Counted from the first letter of the stretch, positions 17,763 through 27,714 are shown. The stretch is DNA of 64,000 nt from Chlorobiota bacterium (GCA_026415505.1 JAOAGY010000021.1:28885-92884); one strand, 5' to 3'. Numbers and translations are program-made. Notes: generated by a model not told the origin, from the sequence alone.

Positions 17763-19049
17763 TTAGCCTTCGCCGCCCATTTCCGCCATCAGCTCGTCGT
17801 AGGGTCGCTCGACGATCCGCACACGCTGGAAGAGGAAATCGAACAGCGCATCGGTGAGCAGCCGATTTCGGAGCGAGGGATTCTGTTCGAGCGCCATTTT
17901 GAGCTGGGCGACGTCCACGCCGTATCGCGCGGCAAGTTGCTCCAATTGCTGACTGCCGATGGTGAGGTTTTCCGTTCGCAGCACCGTATCGGCGATGAGC
18001 TGCCACCGCACCGACTGCTCGGCTTGCGGCAGGAAATATTCGACGAGCTGTTGACGGGGAATGCTCGCAAGTCGCTTGTCGTCTTTGTTCCGCTCCAATG
18101 CATCGGTGGCAAATTCTTCTGCCATCGCGCGGACGAGGCTTTCCGGCACAGGGAAATCGTGCAGCTCGACCATCGCATCCACCAGTCGCTCGCGCAGATA
18201 CGAAGCGATTTCTTTTTCCCAGTGTTCCTCCAATGCACGGCGAATGTCCTCTCGGAGTTCGTTTTCGTTGCGCAAGCGACCTCCGGTGAGCTTGGAGACG
18301 AACTCTTCGTCCAGCTCCGGAAGAACGACACGCTGGATTTGTTGAACCGTCACGTGATAGACGTGTGTGTGCGGCTCGTTGCCGTGTTCCCCTGCGGCGT
18401 GTTCGGTGCGATAGATGAACGTGTCGCCAGTGCGCAAGTTGATCAACTCGGTTCGCAGCAGCGGATCCATCCGCTCGTCGTCGAGAAAGAACTCCTGCTC
18501 CTTGCCGCCGAGCAGAGGAGCGTTCGTTTCGGGATCGACCGGCGCGAATTTGAGTTTGACGACGTACATCGAATCGGTGATTTGCTCGGCAGGCTCCAGC
18601 TGTGCCGAACGGAGTTGAAGGTTGTACAGTTCTTCTTCGACGTCGGCATCGCTGATCTGGCGAACGGGTTTGACGATTTCGATCTCGTCGTAGGGGCGGA
18701 GCGCGATCTCGGGCATCACATCGAACTCGATCACAAAGCGTGCACCGCGTTCGGCAGTACGATTCATCTCGACGAGCACCGGCGTACCGACAACGTCGAG
18801 CGATTGCTCGGTAGCAGCGGTGCGGAATGCATCGCTGGCGACATCGCCGAGCGCATCGCGTTCGATTTGGTCGCCGTAGCGTTGCTTGATGATGTCGATC
18901 GGCACCTTGCCTTTGCGAAAACCTTCCAATTGCAGCTCGCGCTGGAACTCAGTGTAGGCACGTTCGAAATGCGGTGCCAGTTCGTCGTGACTGAGCGTGA
19001 TTTCGATACTGCGGCGCAAGCCCCCGATGGTGTTGATGGTCGTTTGCAC
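17763..19049 (-). CDS. tig: Trigger factor chaperone
   Basis: This 428-residue ribosome-associated chaperone binds nascent chains at the exit tunnel. The ribosome-binding domain (1-110) carries the signature loop GFRKGKVP. The middle FKBP-like segment (about 150-245) is followed by a helical substrate-binding arm (250-428). The central domain keeps little of the classical peptidyl-prolyl isomerase motif, as in many non-proteobacterial trigger factors. The start is GTG (residues [13 protein letters not shown]), preceded by GAGG. The gene lies 34 bases downstream of tRNA-Leu and upstream of clpP. The C-terminus ends in an acidic, glycine-rich tail (MAEMGGEG). Confidence 0.93.
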   Translation of the reverse strand: MQTTINTIGGLRRSIEITLSHDELAPHFERAYTEFQRELQLEGFRKGKVPIDIIKQRYGDQIERDALGDVASDAFRTAATEQSLDVVGTPVLVEMNRTAERGARFVIEFDVMPEIALRPYDEIEIVKPVRQISDADVEEELYNLQLRSAQLEPAEQITDSMYVVKLKFAPVDPETNAPLLGGKEQEFFLDDERMDPLLRTELINLRTGDTFIYRTEHAAGEHGNEPHTHVYHVTVQQIQRVVLPELDEEFVSKLTGGRLRNENELREDIRRALEEHWEKEIASYLRERLVDAMVELHDFPVPESLVRAMAEEFATDALERNKDDKRLASIPRQQLVEYFLPQAEQSVRWQLIADTVLRTENLTIGSQQLEQLAARYGVDVAQLKMALEQNPSLRNRLLTDALFDFLFQRVRIVERPYDELMAEMGGEG

Positions 19050-19083
19050 AGGAAACCTCGAAAAAGTGGATAAACTGAAGCTG

Positions 19084-19165
19084 TGCGGACGGAGAGACTC
19101 GAACTCTCACGGGTTGCCCCGCCAGATCCTAAGTCTGGTGCGTCTGCCAATTCCGCCACGTCCGC
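19084..19165 (-). tRNA. tRNA-Leu (anticodon UAG)
   Basis: The minus strand folds into a full cloverleaf. The acceptor stem is GCGGACG with CGTCCGC and discriminator A; the D-loop contains AATTGGCAGA. The anticodon stem CCAGA/TCTGG closes the loop CTTAGGA, giving anticodon UAG. A class II variable arm (CGGG-GCAA-CCCG) follows, and the T arm is GAGAG-TTCGAGT-CTCTC. The long variable arm and UAG anticodon identify leucine (CUN codons). The 3' CCA is not encoded. The gene lies directly upstream of tig on the same strand. Confidence 0.95.
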
Positions 19166-19186
19166 ACGTGTATCGGTGCGGCGCTG

Positions 19187-19194
19187 CGAATTTA
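19187..19194 (-). promoter_or_regulatory. Putative -7 element for tRNA-Leu and the tig set
   Basis: On the minus strand TAAATTCG lies 21 bases before the 5' end of the mature tRNA. It fits TAnnTTTG with one change. If real, it would drive tRNA-Leu and probably tig-clpP-clpX. Confidence 0.42.
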
Positions 19195-19204
19195 CGGCAC
19201 ACCG

Positions 19205-21997
19205 TCACCGCACGCGGACGATAAGACGTTGCCACCGATGGGTTCGTGCATCGACGATCAGCGCATACACTCCCGGCGGCACCGATTCCAGCGATAGCGA
19301 TACACGAGGCGGCGTTGCAGCGTACACCTTCTCGGCGACGACGCGCCCATCGAGCGAGACCAGTCGCCAATGGGACAAAACACCGCACGCATCGTCGCAT
19401 TCGGCAACGATCACATCGCCATCGGCAGGTTGCGGATAGACACGCAGTGCGGCGATCGAGCTGTCGGATACCGACGAGAGCGCATCGGCACGCCGTGCGA
19501 GTTCGTTCCGATCGCGACCGAGCAGGATGTACACCTCGAACGTCCGCTGCTCGCCGGCTTGGAGCGCATTCGGATAGCGTGCACCGACGACGATGGATTT
19601 ATCGCCCAGCCCGCCGAATTGCAGCGAGGTGCCGCGCTGGAGCGATTCCATTTTCCGCTCCGGGATGAAATTCCCGGTTCGTGCATACGCAGCATCGAGT
19701 CCGGCGCACTGCAAAACAGCGTCGCTATCGGCACTGCGCACGAGTGTAACGACGATCGGATCGCCCGGCATGCGTTCCATGATTTCGGCGCATGTGTGCG
19801 GGTGCTCCAGCAGCAGGCTCACAGCAGAGCTATCGCCGCTGGGCGTCAGATCGAAATCGAAGAAGTAACCGACGGCGAGGTTTTCCAGCGGCGTGCTCGT
19901 GCGGTTGGTCAGCCTGGTCCGTATCCGAAGCGTCGAGCGATCGAGCACGTCGAACCGTTCGTCGAGCGCAATACCGATCGCATCGCCGGCGGCATTGCTC
20001 GTGTCGCGAAGTCGCCGAAGCGTGGCGTTTTCGGTCGGCGTGTTTTCGATCGGCACATAATCGTTGTAGTATGCCACTGCATCGCCTTCGATGCCGCTGC
20101 GGACACGTTCCGTTGCGAAATGCACCGCAAAGACACCGCCCCCGTAGAGCAACGGTCCAAATTGCGCCGCCGTCAATCCCTCGCCTTTGTATGCTTGACC
20201 CGAACCGCTGTTTCGACCGATCCAACCCCAATCGCCGACCGACAAAGCGGTACTGTCACGGCGAATCGTCACCCAATCGGGCGTGGGATAAAATGGCAGC
20301 AAGGCAACGTCGCGATAGTCGGCGCCACCGCTCCCACGCCCACTGACCGACAAGCGGAGAAAATGCAGCGACGGATCGTTGCCAGTGATCGCGATCGAAA
20401 ACGGACCGAGCGTCAATTCTTCTCCGGCTGCGACTGCGTCACGACTGTATGTCGCATCGAGAACACGTGCAGCGAGCGACTCGCCGCCCCACGATTGCAT
20501 CGCTTGAAGCGTCCACTGCAATTGCGTACCACTGCCGAGCCGATTGACGGCATGAATGTACACCAAGAGCGTATCGCCGAACTGGCTGCGCTCGACCGGT
20601 GAGCCATCGAGTCGCCGCAGTTCGACGCGAGTCGGAACGATTGCCGGTGTCGAAAATGGATCGCGTTCGAGGGCGAGACGAGCATTGACCATCCCAGGCA
20701 GAAGCTGCGCGAAGTCGGGATTGACGGCACTGACATCGCGCGTCGAAAGCCGAACGTGCTCGATCGCCTGCAGTGCCGTCAGTTGTGGATAGCGCGAGCG
20801 AACCAGTGCCACGACCGCTGCGACCATCGGTGTCGCCGACGACGTGCCGGAAAAGTACGTGTAGTCTGCGTCGTAGGCATTGCCCGTCGTGCGTGCACCG
20901 GAGCCGGGCGCCAAAATTTTGCAGTGCGATCCGATGCCGGTGCCCGGCACGATGCTGCCATCGACTTCCGTTTCACCGACGCCGAGCACACCGGGATATG
21001 CCGCGGGATACATCGGTTGCGTGCCGGTTCCGTTGCCCGATGCAGCGACGATCGCCACATCGCGTGCGATGGCGTAGGTAACGATGCTTTCTTCGATCGG
21101 GCTGGGCGCTTGGTCGTCGTTTCCCCAACTGCAATTGACCACCTTGCATCCTCGTACTGCAGCATAGACGAGCGACTCGTAGCCGAAGAGAATGTAGCCA
21201 TCGGTGCTGTTCGGTGTCGCTTTGATCGGGACGATGCGACAACCGGGCGCGATGCCGCTGATGCCTTTGCCGTTGTTCTGAGTGGCAGCGACGATACCGG
21301 CGACGTTTGTGCCGTGACCATCGGTCGGATGGACGACGTTGTCCGGTTGCGTTCCATCGTCGCGCCATGTGAGGTTGTATCCGCGGTAGTCGTCGGTGTA
21401 GCCGTTGCCGTCGTCGTCGATGCCGTTGCCGGGTATTTCGCCGCTGTTGATTGCGATTGCATTCTGCAGGTCTTCGTGCGTTGTGCGAACGCCACTGTCG
21501 CTGATGCCGATCAATACCGACGGCGAGCCGGTCGTCACGTTCCATGCTGCCGGTGCTTCGATCGCCTGCAGGTACTGTTGATCGCTGAACATCGGATCGT
21601 TGGGCACGAGCAGCAGCCGCTGGCGGCGCACCGGCTCGGCATATTCGACCAGCGGATGAGTCGCCATGAGCATGCGGCAAAGCTTTGCCGGGTCGTCATT
21701 GCCGTCGTATCGAACGCACACTGTACGCAGCAGCGGCTCTTCGGCACGAGCGATCTCTGCACGCCGGCGCACGGTCAACTCCGGCGCCTTGCCGCGTGCG
21801 ACGAGCGCAGCGACTGTTTGCTCGCTCGTCAGCAGCGGTCGTTCGATCGTCAGTCCATCGCCCAACCACAGCGTGCGGCTCTGCAGCATCGGCAGTGCCT
21901 GCGGAGCAAGACGAACGTACAACCACACAGGCTCGGCTACAACGGCAGAGACTACCGACACGAGCAACACGACAACAAACAACCTCGATCGCCGCAC
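19205..21997 (-). CDS. Secreted subtilisin-like protease (S8) with T9SS sorting domain
   Basis: This 930-residue secreted protease is a divergent paralogue of the one at the left end. It has a signal peptide (1-21) and a prodomain ending LVEYAEPVRRQR (about 117-127). The S8 domain (about 140-430) has D167 in ISDSGVRTTHED, H228 in GHGTNVAGI, N322 in AASGNGTG and S386 in SGTSSATPM; the triad is complete. A calcium-binding-like stretch NGIDDDGNGYTDDY lies between D and H, as in the other subtilase. The C-terminal T9SS domain begins VYPQPADGD and ends with GVYALIVD and LIVRVR; it has YPQP where the first subtilase has TPNP. It is divergent from dnaX and ends just before tRNA-Leu. Confidence 0.92.
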   Translation of the reverse strand: MRRSRLFVVVLLVSVVSAVVAEPVWLYVRLAPQALPMLQSRTLWLGDGLTIERPLLTSEQTVAALVARGKAPELTVRRRAEIARAEEPLLRTVCVRYDGNDDPAKLCRMLMATHPLVEYAEPVRRQRLLLVPNDPMFSDQQYLQAIEAPAAWNVTTGSPSVLIGISDSGVRTTHEDLQNAIAINSGEIPGNGIDDDGNGYTDDYRGYNLTWRDDGTQPDNVVHPTDGHGTNVAGIVAATQNNGKGISGIAPGCRIVPIKATPNSTDGYILFGYESLVYAAVRGCKVVNCSWGNDDQAPSPIEESIVTYAIARDVAIVAASGNGTGTQPMYPAAYPGVLGVGETEVDGSIVPGTGIGSHCKILAPGSGARTTGNAYDADYTYFSGTSSATPMVAAVVALVRSRYPQLTALQAIEHVRLSTRDVSAVNPDFAQLLPGMVNARLALERDPFSTPAIVPTRVELRRLDGSPVERSQFGDTLLVYIHAVNRLGSGTQLQWTLQAMQSWGGESLAARVLDATYSRDAVAAGEELTLGPFSIAITGNDPSLHFLRLSVSGRGSGGADYRDVALLPFYPTPDWVTIRRDSTALSVGDWGWIGRNSGSGQAYKGEGLTAAQFGPLLYGGGVFAVHFATERVRSGIEGDAVAYYNDYVPIENTPTENATLRRLRDTSNAAGDAIGIALDERFDVLDRSTLRIRTRLTNRTSTPLENLAVGYFFDFDLTPSGDSSAVSLLLEHPHTCAEIMERMPGDPIVVTLVRSADSDAVLQCAGLDAAYARTGNFIPERKMESLQRGTSLQFGGLGDKSIVVGARYPNALQAGEQRTFEVYILLGRDRNELARRADALSSVSDSSIAALRVYPQPADGDVIVAECDDACGVLSHWRLVSLDGRVVAEKVYAATPPRVSLSLESVPPGVYALIVDARTHRWQRLIVRVR

Positions 21998-22018
21998 GGG
22001 AATAGTTCCAGACAGTGC

Positions 22019-22026
22019 TACATTTG
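22019..22026 (+). promoter_or_regulatory. Putative -7 element for dnaX
   Basis: TACATTTG is a perfect TAnnTTTG match and lies 31 bases before the dnaX ATG, between two divergent genes. Confidence 0.52.
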
Positions 22027-22057
22027 CAACGGCAAATTACGACTATCACGAGCGCAC

Positions 22058-23722
22058 ATGGCAGCGACAAGCGAGTACCTGGTCACCGCGCGGAAATGGC
22101 GACCGCAGCGTTTTGCGGAAGTCGTCGGGCAAGACCACGTCACCACGACGCTCCGCAACGCACTCGCCAGCGGACGCATCCACCACGCGTATCTCTTCTG
22201 CGGACCGCGCGGCGTCGGCAAAACCACCACCGCACGCATCATCGCACGTGCGATCAATTGCGCCTCGCCGCTCGACGGCATCGAACCGTGCAACGAGTGC
22301 GAGTCGTGCCGCGACATTCTGAGCGGACGCTCGATGGACGTCGTCGAAATCGACGGGGCATCGAACAACAGCGTCGAAGACATTCGCCGCATTCGCGAGA
22401 ACGCCAAGTACCCACCGACCTACGGCAAGTACAAGGTGTACATCATCGACGAAGTGCACATGCTTTCGACCAGTGCATTCAACGCACTGCTGAAAACGCT
22501 CGAAGAACCGCCCGCGCACTTGCTGTTCATTTTCGCCACGACCGAGCCGCACAAGGTTCCCGCCACGATTCAGAGCCGCTGCCAACGGTTCGATTTCCAT
22601 CGGATGGACACGCGCACGATCGCCGCACACTTGCGCACGATCGCCGATGCCGAGAAGGTCGCCATCGACGACGACGCGCTCTTTACGATCGCGCGTTTCG
22701 CCGATGGTTCGATGCGCGATGCACAATCGCTTTTCGATCAGGTGCGAGCGTTTTCGACCGACACGATCACCGGCGATGCCGTTCGCCGCAGCTTGCACGT
22801 TCTCGGCGACGACGTGTTTTTCGCGATCACCGATGCCATCGCTCGGCGCGACTTGGGAGCGGCATTCGAGCTGGCGCATACGATCGTTTCGCACGGCTTC
22901 GACGTTCAACAAGCCATGCTCGGCTTGCTCGAGCATCTGCGCAACGCTCTGACCGTTCGCGCTACCGGTAGCACCGAACTCATCGAAGCCGCCGATGAAA
23001 CACGCGAGCGCTACCGCCAACTCGCCGAGCAATTCAGCCAGGAAGACCTCGTGCAGATGATGACCATCGTCGCCACTGCCGAACAGCAGCTCCGCTATGC
23101 AGCCCAGCCACGTGTACGGCTCGAACTGTTGCTTTCGCAGCTCGTGCACTTGCCGTCGGCTGTCGAGATCGGCACCCTCGTCGCCGAATTGGAAAAGCTG
23201 CGATCGAGCGGCGTCGCCGTCGTCGAGCCGACAGCATCGCAACCTCGGACGACAGCACCGACGGCGACCGCGCCGCCGACAGTCAGCAGCACCGAACAAA
23301 CGACCGCTGCACTACCGACCGCATCGCAGCCAACGACACCACCGGAGTCACGTACCTCCAGCACCTTCGATTGGCAAGTCTTCGTAGCCGAGCTTCCTCC
23401 GCAGTTGCAGATCGTTCGCACCGTGCTCGCAGAACAACCACCGCCGCAGTTCGACGGCGACCGCGTCGTTATCACGTGCGGCGATGCCACAGCACTCGAT
23501 GCGCTTCAACTCAAGCGCCAGCAATTGAGCCGCTTTCTCGCAAAAAAACTCGGACGGACGGTGGAACTGGTCATCGAGCGGCGCGAGCAACCCATCCCGC
23601 CCGCTCAACCGACGTCTGCACCGCAGCAACAAACCACGCAGGCGACAACGACCGACGAGCTTGCACCGATCGAGCGCGCCCTCATCGAGAAGTTCGGCGC
23701 AAAGCGGATTCCCCTGCTGTGA
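22058..23722 (+). CDS. dnaX: DNA polymerase III subunit gamma/tau
   Basis: This 554-residue clamp-loader ATPase loads the beta clamp and organises the replicase. The AAA+ module has GPRGVGKT (49-56), a zinc site with C68, C78, C81 and C84, Walker B VYIIDEVHML, and sensor and SRC motifs TTEPHKVP and SRCQRFDF. A proline/threonine-rich linker (about 395-435) joins a C-terminal domain ending KFGAKRIPLL. The frame is open far upstream across the divergent subtilase gene, but the first sensible start is MAATSEYLVTARKWRPQRF, the family N-terminus. The gene's last 41 bases overlap, tail to tail, the stop end of the SpoU methylase gene. Whether a short gamma form exists is not shown. Confidence 0.95.
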   Translation: MAATSEYLVTARKWRPQRFAEVVGQDHVTTTLRNALASGRIHHAYLFCGPRGVGKTTTARIIARAINCASPLDGIEPCNECESCRDILSGRSMDVVEIDGASNNSVEDIRRIRENAKYPPTYGKYKVYIIDEVHMLSTSAFNALLKTLEEPPAHLLFIFATTEPHKVPATIQSRCQRFDFHRMDTRTIAAHLRTIADAEKVAIDDDALFTIARFADGSMRDAQSLFDQVRAFSTDTITGDAVRRSLHVLGDDVFFAITDAIARRDLGAAFELAHTIVSHGFDVQQAMLGLLEHLRNALTVRATGSTELIEAADETRERYRQLAEQFSQEDLVQMMTIVATAEQQLRYAAQPRVRLELLLSQLVHLPSAVEIGTLVAELEKLRSSGVAVVEPTASQPRTTAPTATAPPTVSSTEQTTAALPTASQPTTPPESRTSSTFDWQVFVAELPPQLQIVRTVLAEQPPPQFDGDRVVITCGDATALDALQLKRQQLSRFLAKKLGRTVELVIERREQPIPPAQPTSAPQQQTTQATTTDELAPIERALIEKFGAKRIPLL

Positions 23723-24260
23723 GCACACCGAGCGCATCGAGCGCGCGATAAAGCACGACTCCCACGCTGACGGCAACGTTGAGCGAATGCTTCCGCCCGA
23801 ACATCGGGATGATAACCGCGTCGTCGCACGCCTGAAGTATCTCCTCGCCGATACCGACCAGCTCATTGCCGAAAACGAACGTCGCCGGAAAATCGCTGCT
23901 GGCGAGCGTGGCGTAGTTGCGTGCGTCGCGCGCGAGCTCGACGGCGATGATGCGGTGCCCTCTCTGTCGCTGCTGTGCTATCGCATCGAGCGGATCGGCG
24001 ACGTGGACCCACGGCACGCTTCGTTCGGCACCGAGCGAAGTTTTGTGTACCTTGCCGTGATCGGGGCTCGGCGTGTAGCCGCTCAGGAGGAGCATTTCGA
24101 CGCGCGCAGCATCGCACGTGCGGAAGATCGAACCGACATTGTAGGCACTACGCACATTCCAGAGCATCACGCCGAGCGGGTGGCGCTTGTCGCCGTAGTA
24201 GCGCTCCGTTTCGGCGCGTGCGGCAGCGATTTCGTCGAAACTCAATCGGCGAGATTCCAT
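23682..24260 (-). CDS. SpoU/TrmH family RNA 2'-O-methyltransferase
   Basis: This 192-residue SPOUT-class enzyme should use SAM to methylate a ribose in tRNA or rRNA. The three family motifs are present: motif 1 WNVRSAYNVGSIFRTCDA (N, R and the second N), motif 2 FVFGNELVGI and motif 3 IPMFGRKHSLNVAVSVGVV, which form the knotted SAM site. The N-terminal RNA-binding extension is short, so the target cannot be assigned. Its start lies 19 bases inside the end of the upstream aminotransferase gene, implying translational coupling. The 3' end runs into dnaX on the other strand. Confidence 0.88.
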   Translation of the reverse strand: MESRRLSFDEIAAARAETERYYGDKRHPLGVMLWNVRSAYNVGSIFRTCDAARVEMLLLSGYTPSPDHGKVHKTSLGAERSVPWVHVADPLDAIAQQRQRGHRIIAVELARDARNYATLASSDFPATFVFGNELVGIGEEILQACDDAVIIPMFGRKHSLNVAVSVGVVLYRALDALGVLTAGESALRRTSR

Positions 24261-25408
24261 CGGGCGAGCACATCAGCCAAGTAGTCGTACTCGTCAGCTT
24301 CGTTGTACACCTGCGAGGCGGTGCGTAGCACGAGCATACCGTCGAAGGCGAACACCGGCACTTCGATGCGATGCTCGTCGAAAAGCCAGTCGTGAATGCG
24401 TTGAGCGTCATCGAGCGTGCGACCGCGACCAGCGAGCGGCACGGCTGCAAGGTACGCGATCATCTCCGGCGGTGCAGGCGGCTCGATTGCGAGCGCCTCG
24501 GCAAGAACGCTCTGTGCATGGAGTGCGAGCGTGCGATTGTACTGTCGAGCGCGCTCGAATCCCAAACGCTGGAGAAACGCCAACCCCGCAGGCGCGCTCA
24601 AGTATGCCGACCAGTCCTTTGTTCCGGTAAAATCGAACTCGGCAAGATACCCGCCGCCGTAGCCGTGCGAAATGACCACGGGGTGAGTGATCGGCTGGCG
24701 TTCGGGCGCTGTCCAGAGAAATGCGCAGCCCTTCGGTGCAAAAAGCCACTTGTGGAAATTGCCCGTGTACCAATCGGCACCGAGCGATTCCAAATCGAGC
24801 GGCACCATACCCGGCGCATGTGCACCGTCGATCATCACCCACACCCCGCGCTCTTTGCAGAGCCGAACGAGCTGTTCGACGGGGAAAATCAGTCCTGTCG
24901 GCGAGGTGACATGGTCGAACACCGCAAAGCGCGTGCGATCGGTCAGCACTGCAGAGACTCTTTCGACGACCTCCTCGCTACTGGCGATCGGAAATGGCAC
25001 GGGAACCTCGACGTATTCGGCACCAGTGAGCCAGGCGATATAGCGCATCGCTTGCCGCACAGCGTTGTACACGTGCGAGGTCGTCAGCAACCGATCGCCC
25101 GGTCGGAGCAGTGGTGCGATCGAGCGCAGCACGGCGTTGATACCGGTTGTGGCATTCTCGACGAACACGACGTCCTCGCCGCGGCAGCTCATGAACGCTG
25201 CCATCGCCTGAGCAGCGGAACGCAACTCATCGTGCAAGTGACGCCCGACGAATTCGAGCGGCTCGCGTTCGAAGCGGCGCTGCCATTCGTGCTGGACCTC
25301 GAGCACCTCGATCGGCGTCGCGCCGAACGAACCGTTGTTGAGAAAAACCACATCCGGATCGAGTAGCCACGCAGACCGAATCGCGCGACCGAATCGAGCA
25401 TCTGTCAT
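24242..25408 (-). CDS. Class V aminotransferase, isopenicillin-N-epimerase-like
   Basis: This is a 388-residue PLP enzyme of the CefD-like branch of class V aminotransferases. The PLP lysine is K220 in GNFHKWLFAPKG; D194 and H197 in MIDGAHAPG hold the cofactor; ENATTGINAVL binds the phosphate. Early VVFLNNGSFGATP is typical of this branch. It may act as an epimerase, lyase or desulfurase-like enzyme; the substrate is unknown and no beta-lactam genes are nearby, so the family name should not be read as a function. It is coupled at both ends: a 4-base overlap with the SMUG2 gene upstream and a 19-base overlap with the RNA methylase downstream. Confidence 0.85.
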   Translation of the reverse strand: MTDARFGRAIRSAWLLDPDVVFLNNGSFGATPIEVLEVQHEWQRRFEREPLEFVGRHLHDELRSAAQAMAAFMSCRGEDVVFVENATTGINAVLRSIAPLLRPGDRLLTTSHVYNAVRQAMRYIAWLTGAEYVEVPVPFPIASSEEVVERVSAVLTDRTRFAVFDHVTSPTGLIFPVEQLVRLCKERGVWVMIDGAHAPGMVPLDLESLGADWYTGNFHKWLFAPKGCAFLWTAPERQPITHPVVISHGYGGGYLAEFDFTGTKDWSAYLSAPAGLAFLQRLGFERARQYNRTLALHAQSVLAEALAIEPPAPPEMIAYLAAVPLAGRGRTLDDAQRIHDWLFDEHRIEVPVFAFDGMLVLRTASQVYNEADEYDYLADVLARWNLAD

Positions 25409-26103
25409 GAAGGCAAACCGCAGAGAGTGAGTGCATCGTGATATGCGCGAACATACCGCTCGACGTACTCGGCGAGTCGGCGCCGGCGATATTGCATCAC
25501 GAATCGCGGGTGCTCGAGCACGATGAGTCGCTCGAAAAAGCGATGCTCGGCGTTGAGCTGCTCGGCAATGCGCCGCAGCTTGCCGCTACCGAGCACAATC
25601 GCGACCTGACGATGCAACGGAAACGCTATCTGCTGCCATAGCGTTTCGACGATGAATGGCACTGCGACACGCTCCACTCGGGGATCGTCGTAAAAGTTCA
25701 GGTTGCGACCGCCACGCACCAGCCCAAGCGGAACGAGTGCCGACATGTAGAAGCGCCGGTAGAAGCGCTCGACACCGCCGAACGCTGCAATCGTCTCGTA
25801 CACGAACGTCGCCGAAAGTTCGCGCCCGTTGCCGAGCGAATGCGGTATCCCACACAGTTTCCCGAGCGCATATGGATCGGTGAACGATAGCCCCGTCGTC
25901 CCAGCACCGAAACGACCAGGGTTGATACCGAAGATGCCGATCCGCGGCGCGGTGTCGTCGTAGTAGCGCCGAGCGAATGCAGCGACCGCATCGCGCACCG
26001 CAGGCTCGCGATAGGGATCGAGCACTTCGACGTCGTCGGGAAGCGGCGCAGGAAATCGCAGCGTTTCGAGCCACTGGAGAAATGCATCGCCGAACGTTCG
26101 CAT
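25405..26103 (-). CDS. SMUG2-like uracil-DNA glycosylase superfamily protein
   Basis: This 232-residue protein resembles the SMUG2/DUF4918 group of the uracil-DNA glycosylase fold found mostly in Bacteroidota. The catalytic-loop motif is GIFGINPGRFGAGTTG, with Asn in the position used by SMUG1 (GMNPGPFG), followed by FTDPYALG. The second loop, VLEHPRFVMQYRRRR, corresponds to the DNA-intercalating HPSPR segment. It should excise uracil or a deaminated base in base-excision repair; the exact base is not predictable. The N-terminus TFGDAFLQWLETLRF matches the family, so I start at MRTF; an ATG 9 bases earlier (26112) is also possible. It leads a three-gene leftward operon. Confidence 0.78.
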   Translation of the reverse strand: MRTFGDAFLQWLETLRFPAPLPDDVEVLDPYREPAVRDAVAAFARRYYDDTAPRIGIFGINPGRFGAGTTGLSFTDPYALGKLCGIPHSLGNGRELSATFVYETIAAFGGVERFYRRFYMSALVPLGLVRGGRNLNFYDDPRVERVAVPFIVETLWQQIAFPLHRQVAIVLGSGKLRRIAEQLNAEHRFFERLIVLEHPRFVMQYRRRRLAEYVERYVRAYHDALTLCGLPS

Positions 26104-26129
26104 GACCAGCATCACGACCGTGACCGCTG

Positions 26130-26137
26130 CAAAATTG
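26130..26137 (-). promoter_or_regulatory. Putative -7 element for the SMUG2 operon
   Basis: Minus-strand CAATTTTG, followed by CAGC, lies 26 bases before the chosen start. One base differs from TAnnTTTG. It shares the AATTTTGC core with other boxes in the window. Confidence 0.4.
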
Positions 26138-26237
26138 GCACCGCGATTGCTGTGGTTGGCTTCGGGGCTTCGATTTTGTTCGAAAAGTTTTTCTGTGTAG
26201 TTTTGTCCGGACACTTCCACCGTTTGCGAGGTGACGC

Positions 26238-27704
26238 ATGAACCGCCGCGAATTCCTTTGGCGCATTCTTCCCCACCGCGAAGGACAGCCCATCGCGACG
26301 AGCACCGGACTCGATCCGTACAAACCCGACGATGTGCTCAGCGAAGAAGACGCTCTCCATTTGCTCCGACGCACGACGTTCGGTGTATCGCGGCAGGACG
26401 TCGCTCGCGCCCAGCAGATGACAACACGCCAAGCAGTGCAAGCACTTTTTAGCGGCAACCTCGACCCGACACCGCCGGCGTGGGCAACGGTTGACCCGCT
26501 GACGGAATCGTTTCCCAGTGCCGATGCTCGCCAGCAAGAGTACTACCGCCGCTACGCCGAATTGCAGCAGTGGTGGCTGCAGCTCATGCTCGGTTCGGGC
26601 TTTTCCATTCTCGAAAAGCTCGTCTTCTTCTGGCACAACCACTACTGCTCGGATTACCTGAAGGTGTACTACCCGCAGTACATGTACCTGCAGAACCAGA
26701 CGTTCCGTCGAATGGCATGGGGCAATGCACGCGAGCTTGCGCGCGCGATGGTCGCCGATCCTGCGATGCTGATCTTCCTGGACAACGTCGCCAGCATCAA
26801 AGGCAATCCGAACGAAAATTTCGCACGCGAGTTGCTCGAGCTGTTCACACTCGGCGTCAATCACTACACCGAACACGACATCGTCGAAGCAGCACGAGCG
26901 CTCACCGGCTGGCGGATCCAAGGCATGCGCGGTGTGTTCAATCCGCAACTGTGGGACCCCGGCACGAAAGAGTTTTTGGGGCAGCGAGGTGCTTTCAATG
27001 CCGACGACATCATCCGCATCGTCTTCGAGCAAGACCAAGCAGCACGTTTTCTCGCCACCAAGTTTTACCGCTTTTTCGTCTACGACGTCCCCGACCCGGC
27101 AATCGTCGAGCAGCTTGCGCAGATTCTCAAAGCCAACGACTTCGAACTCCGCCCGATGCTCGAAACGCTCTTGATGAGCGAGCATTTCTTCGACCCTGCA
27201 TTTCGCGGAGCGGTCATCAAAAGCCCGATCGACTTCATGGTGGGCTTGTGCCGCCAACTGTCGTACAGCGACCTTCCGCTCGCATACGGCATCGAGCGCA
27301 TGGCGAAACTATCGCTCGAACTGCTCAACCCGCCGACCGTCGAGGGCTGGAAAGGACATCACCTCTGGATCAACACGAACACGTACCCCTTGCGCGAGCG
27401 AATCGCCGAATACTTTGCCGACGGCAAGCGCAACGACAACTTCCAGAACTTCCCCACCGCACCGGATGTTCGAGCGTTCGCGCAGAGCTTCCCGTCCAAC
27501 GGCAACGCTCGCCAGTTCGTGCGCGATGTCGCGCGATTCCTGCTCGCGATCGAACCCGGACCGAAGACGCTCGACTATTTGCTCGAACAACTCCTGCTCG
27601 GCGCCCCGGAATACGAGTGGAGTCTGGCGATGTCGAACGTCGAGCTGCGCTTGCGATCGCTGCTGAAAGCCATCTTCACACTGCCCGAATACCAACTACT
27701 GTGA
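26238..27704 (+). CDS. DUF1800 family protein with Tat-like start
   Basis: This 488-residue protein of the DUF1800 family has unknown function. It starts MNRREFLWRIL, close to a twin-arginine signal but without a long hydrophobic stretch after it. Family blocks are clear: DALHLLRRTTFGVSRQDV, LVFFWHNHYCSD, NPNENFARELLELFTLGVN with the HYTEHDIVEAARALTGW segment, and FFVYDVPDPAIVEQLA. The C-terminal half has PPTVEGWKGHHLWINTN. It lacks a T9SS sorting domain. The next gene, 10 bases on, is DUF1501, and these two families are commonly paired in Bacteroidota and Planctomycetota, so they probably form one exported complex or modify the same substrate. Confidence 0.85.
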   Translation: MNRREFLWRILPHREGQPIATSTGLDPYKPDDVLSEEDALHLLRRTTFGVSRQDVARAQQMTTRQAVQALFSGNLDPTPPAWATVDPLTESFPSADARQQEYYRRYAELQQWWLQLMLGSGFSILEKLVFFWHNHYCSDYLKVYYPQYMYLQNQTFRRMAWGNARELARAMVADPAMLIFLDNVASIKGNPNENFARELLELFTLGVNHYTEHDIVEAARALTGWRIQGMRGVFNPQLWDPGTKEFLGQRGAFNADDIIRIVFEQDQAARFLATKFYRFFVYDVPDPAIVEQLAQILKANDFELRPMLETLLMSEHFFDPAFRGAVIKSPIDFMVGLCRQLSYSDLPLAYGIERMAKLSLELLNPPTVEGWKGHHLWINTNTYPLRERIAEYFADGKRNDNFQNFPTAPDVRAFAQSFPSNGNARQFVRDVARFLLAIEPGPKTLDYLLEQLLLGAPEYEWSLAMSNVELRLRSLLKAIFTLPEYQLL

Positions 27705-27714
27705 CGGAGGAGCC

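Noticed and set aside
23537..23543. A7 tract in dnaX (CGCAAAAAAACTCGG) as a tau/gamma frameshift site
   Set aside because: It falls near codon 494 of 554, well after the point where a gamma form should end, and no stimulatory hairpin was seen.
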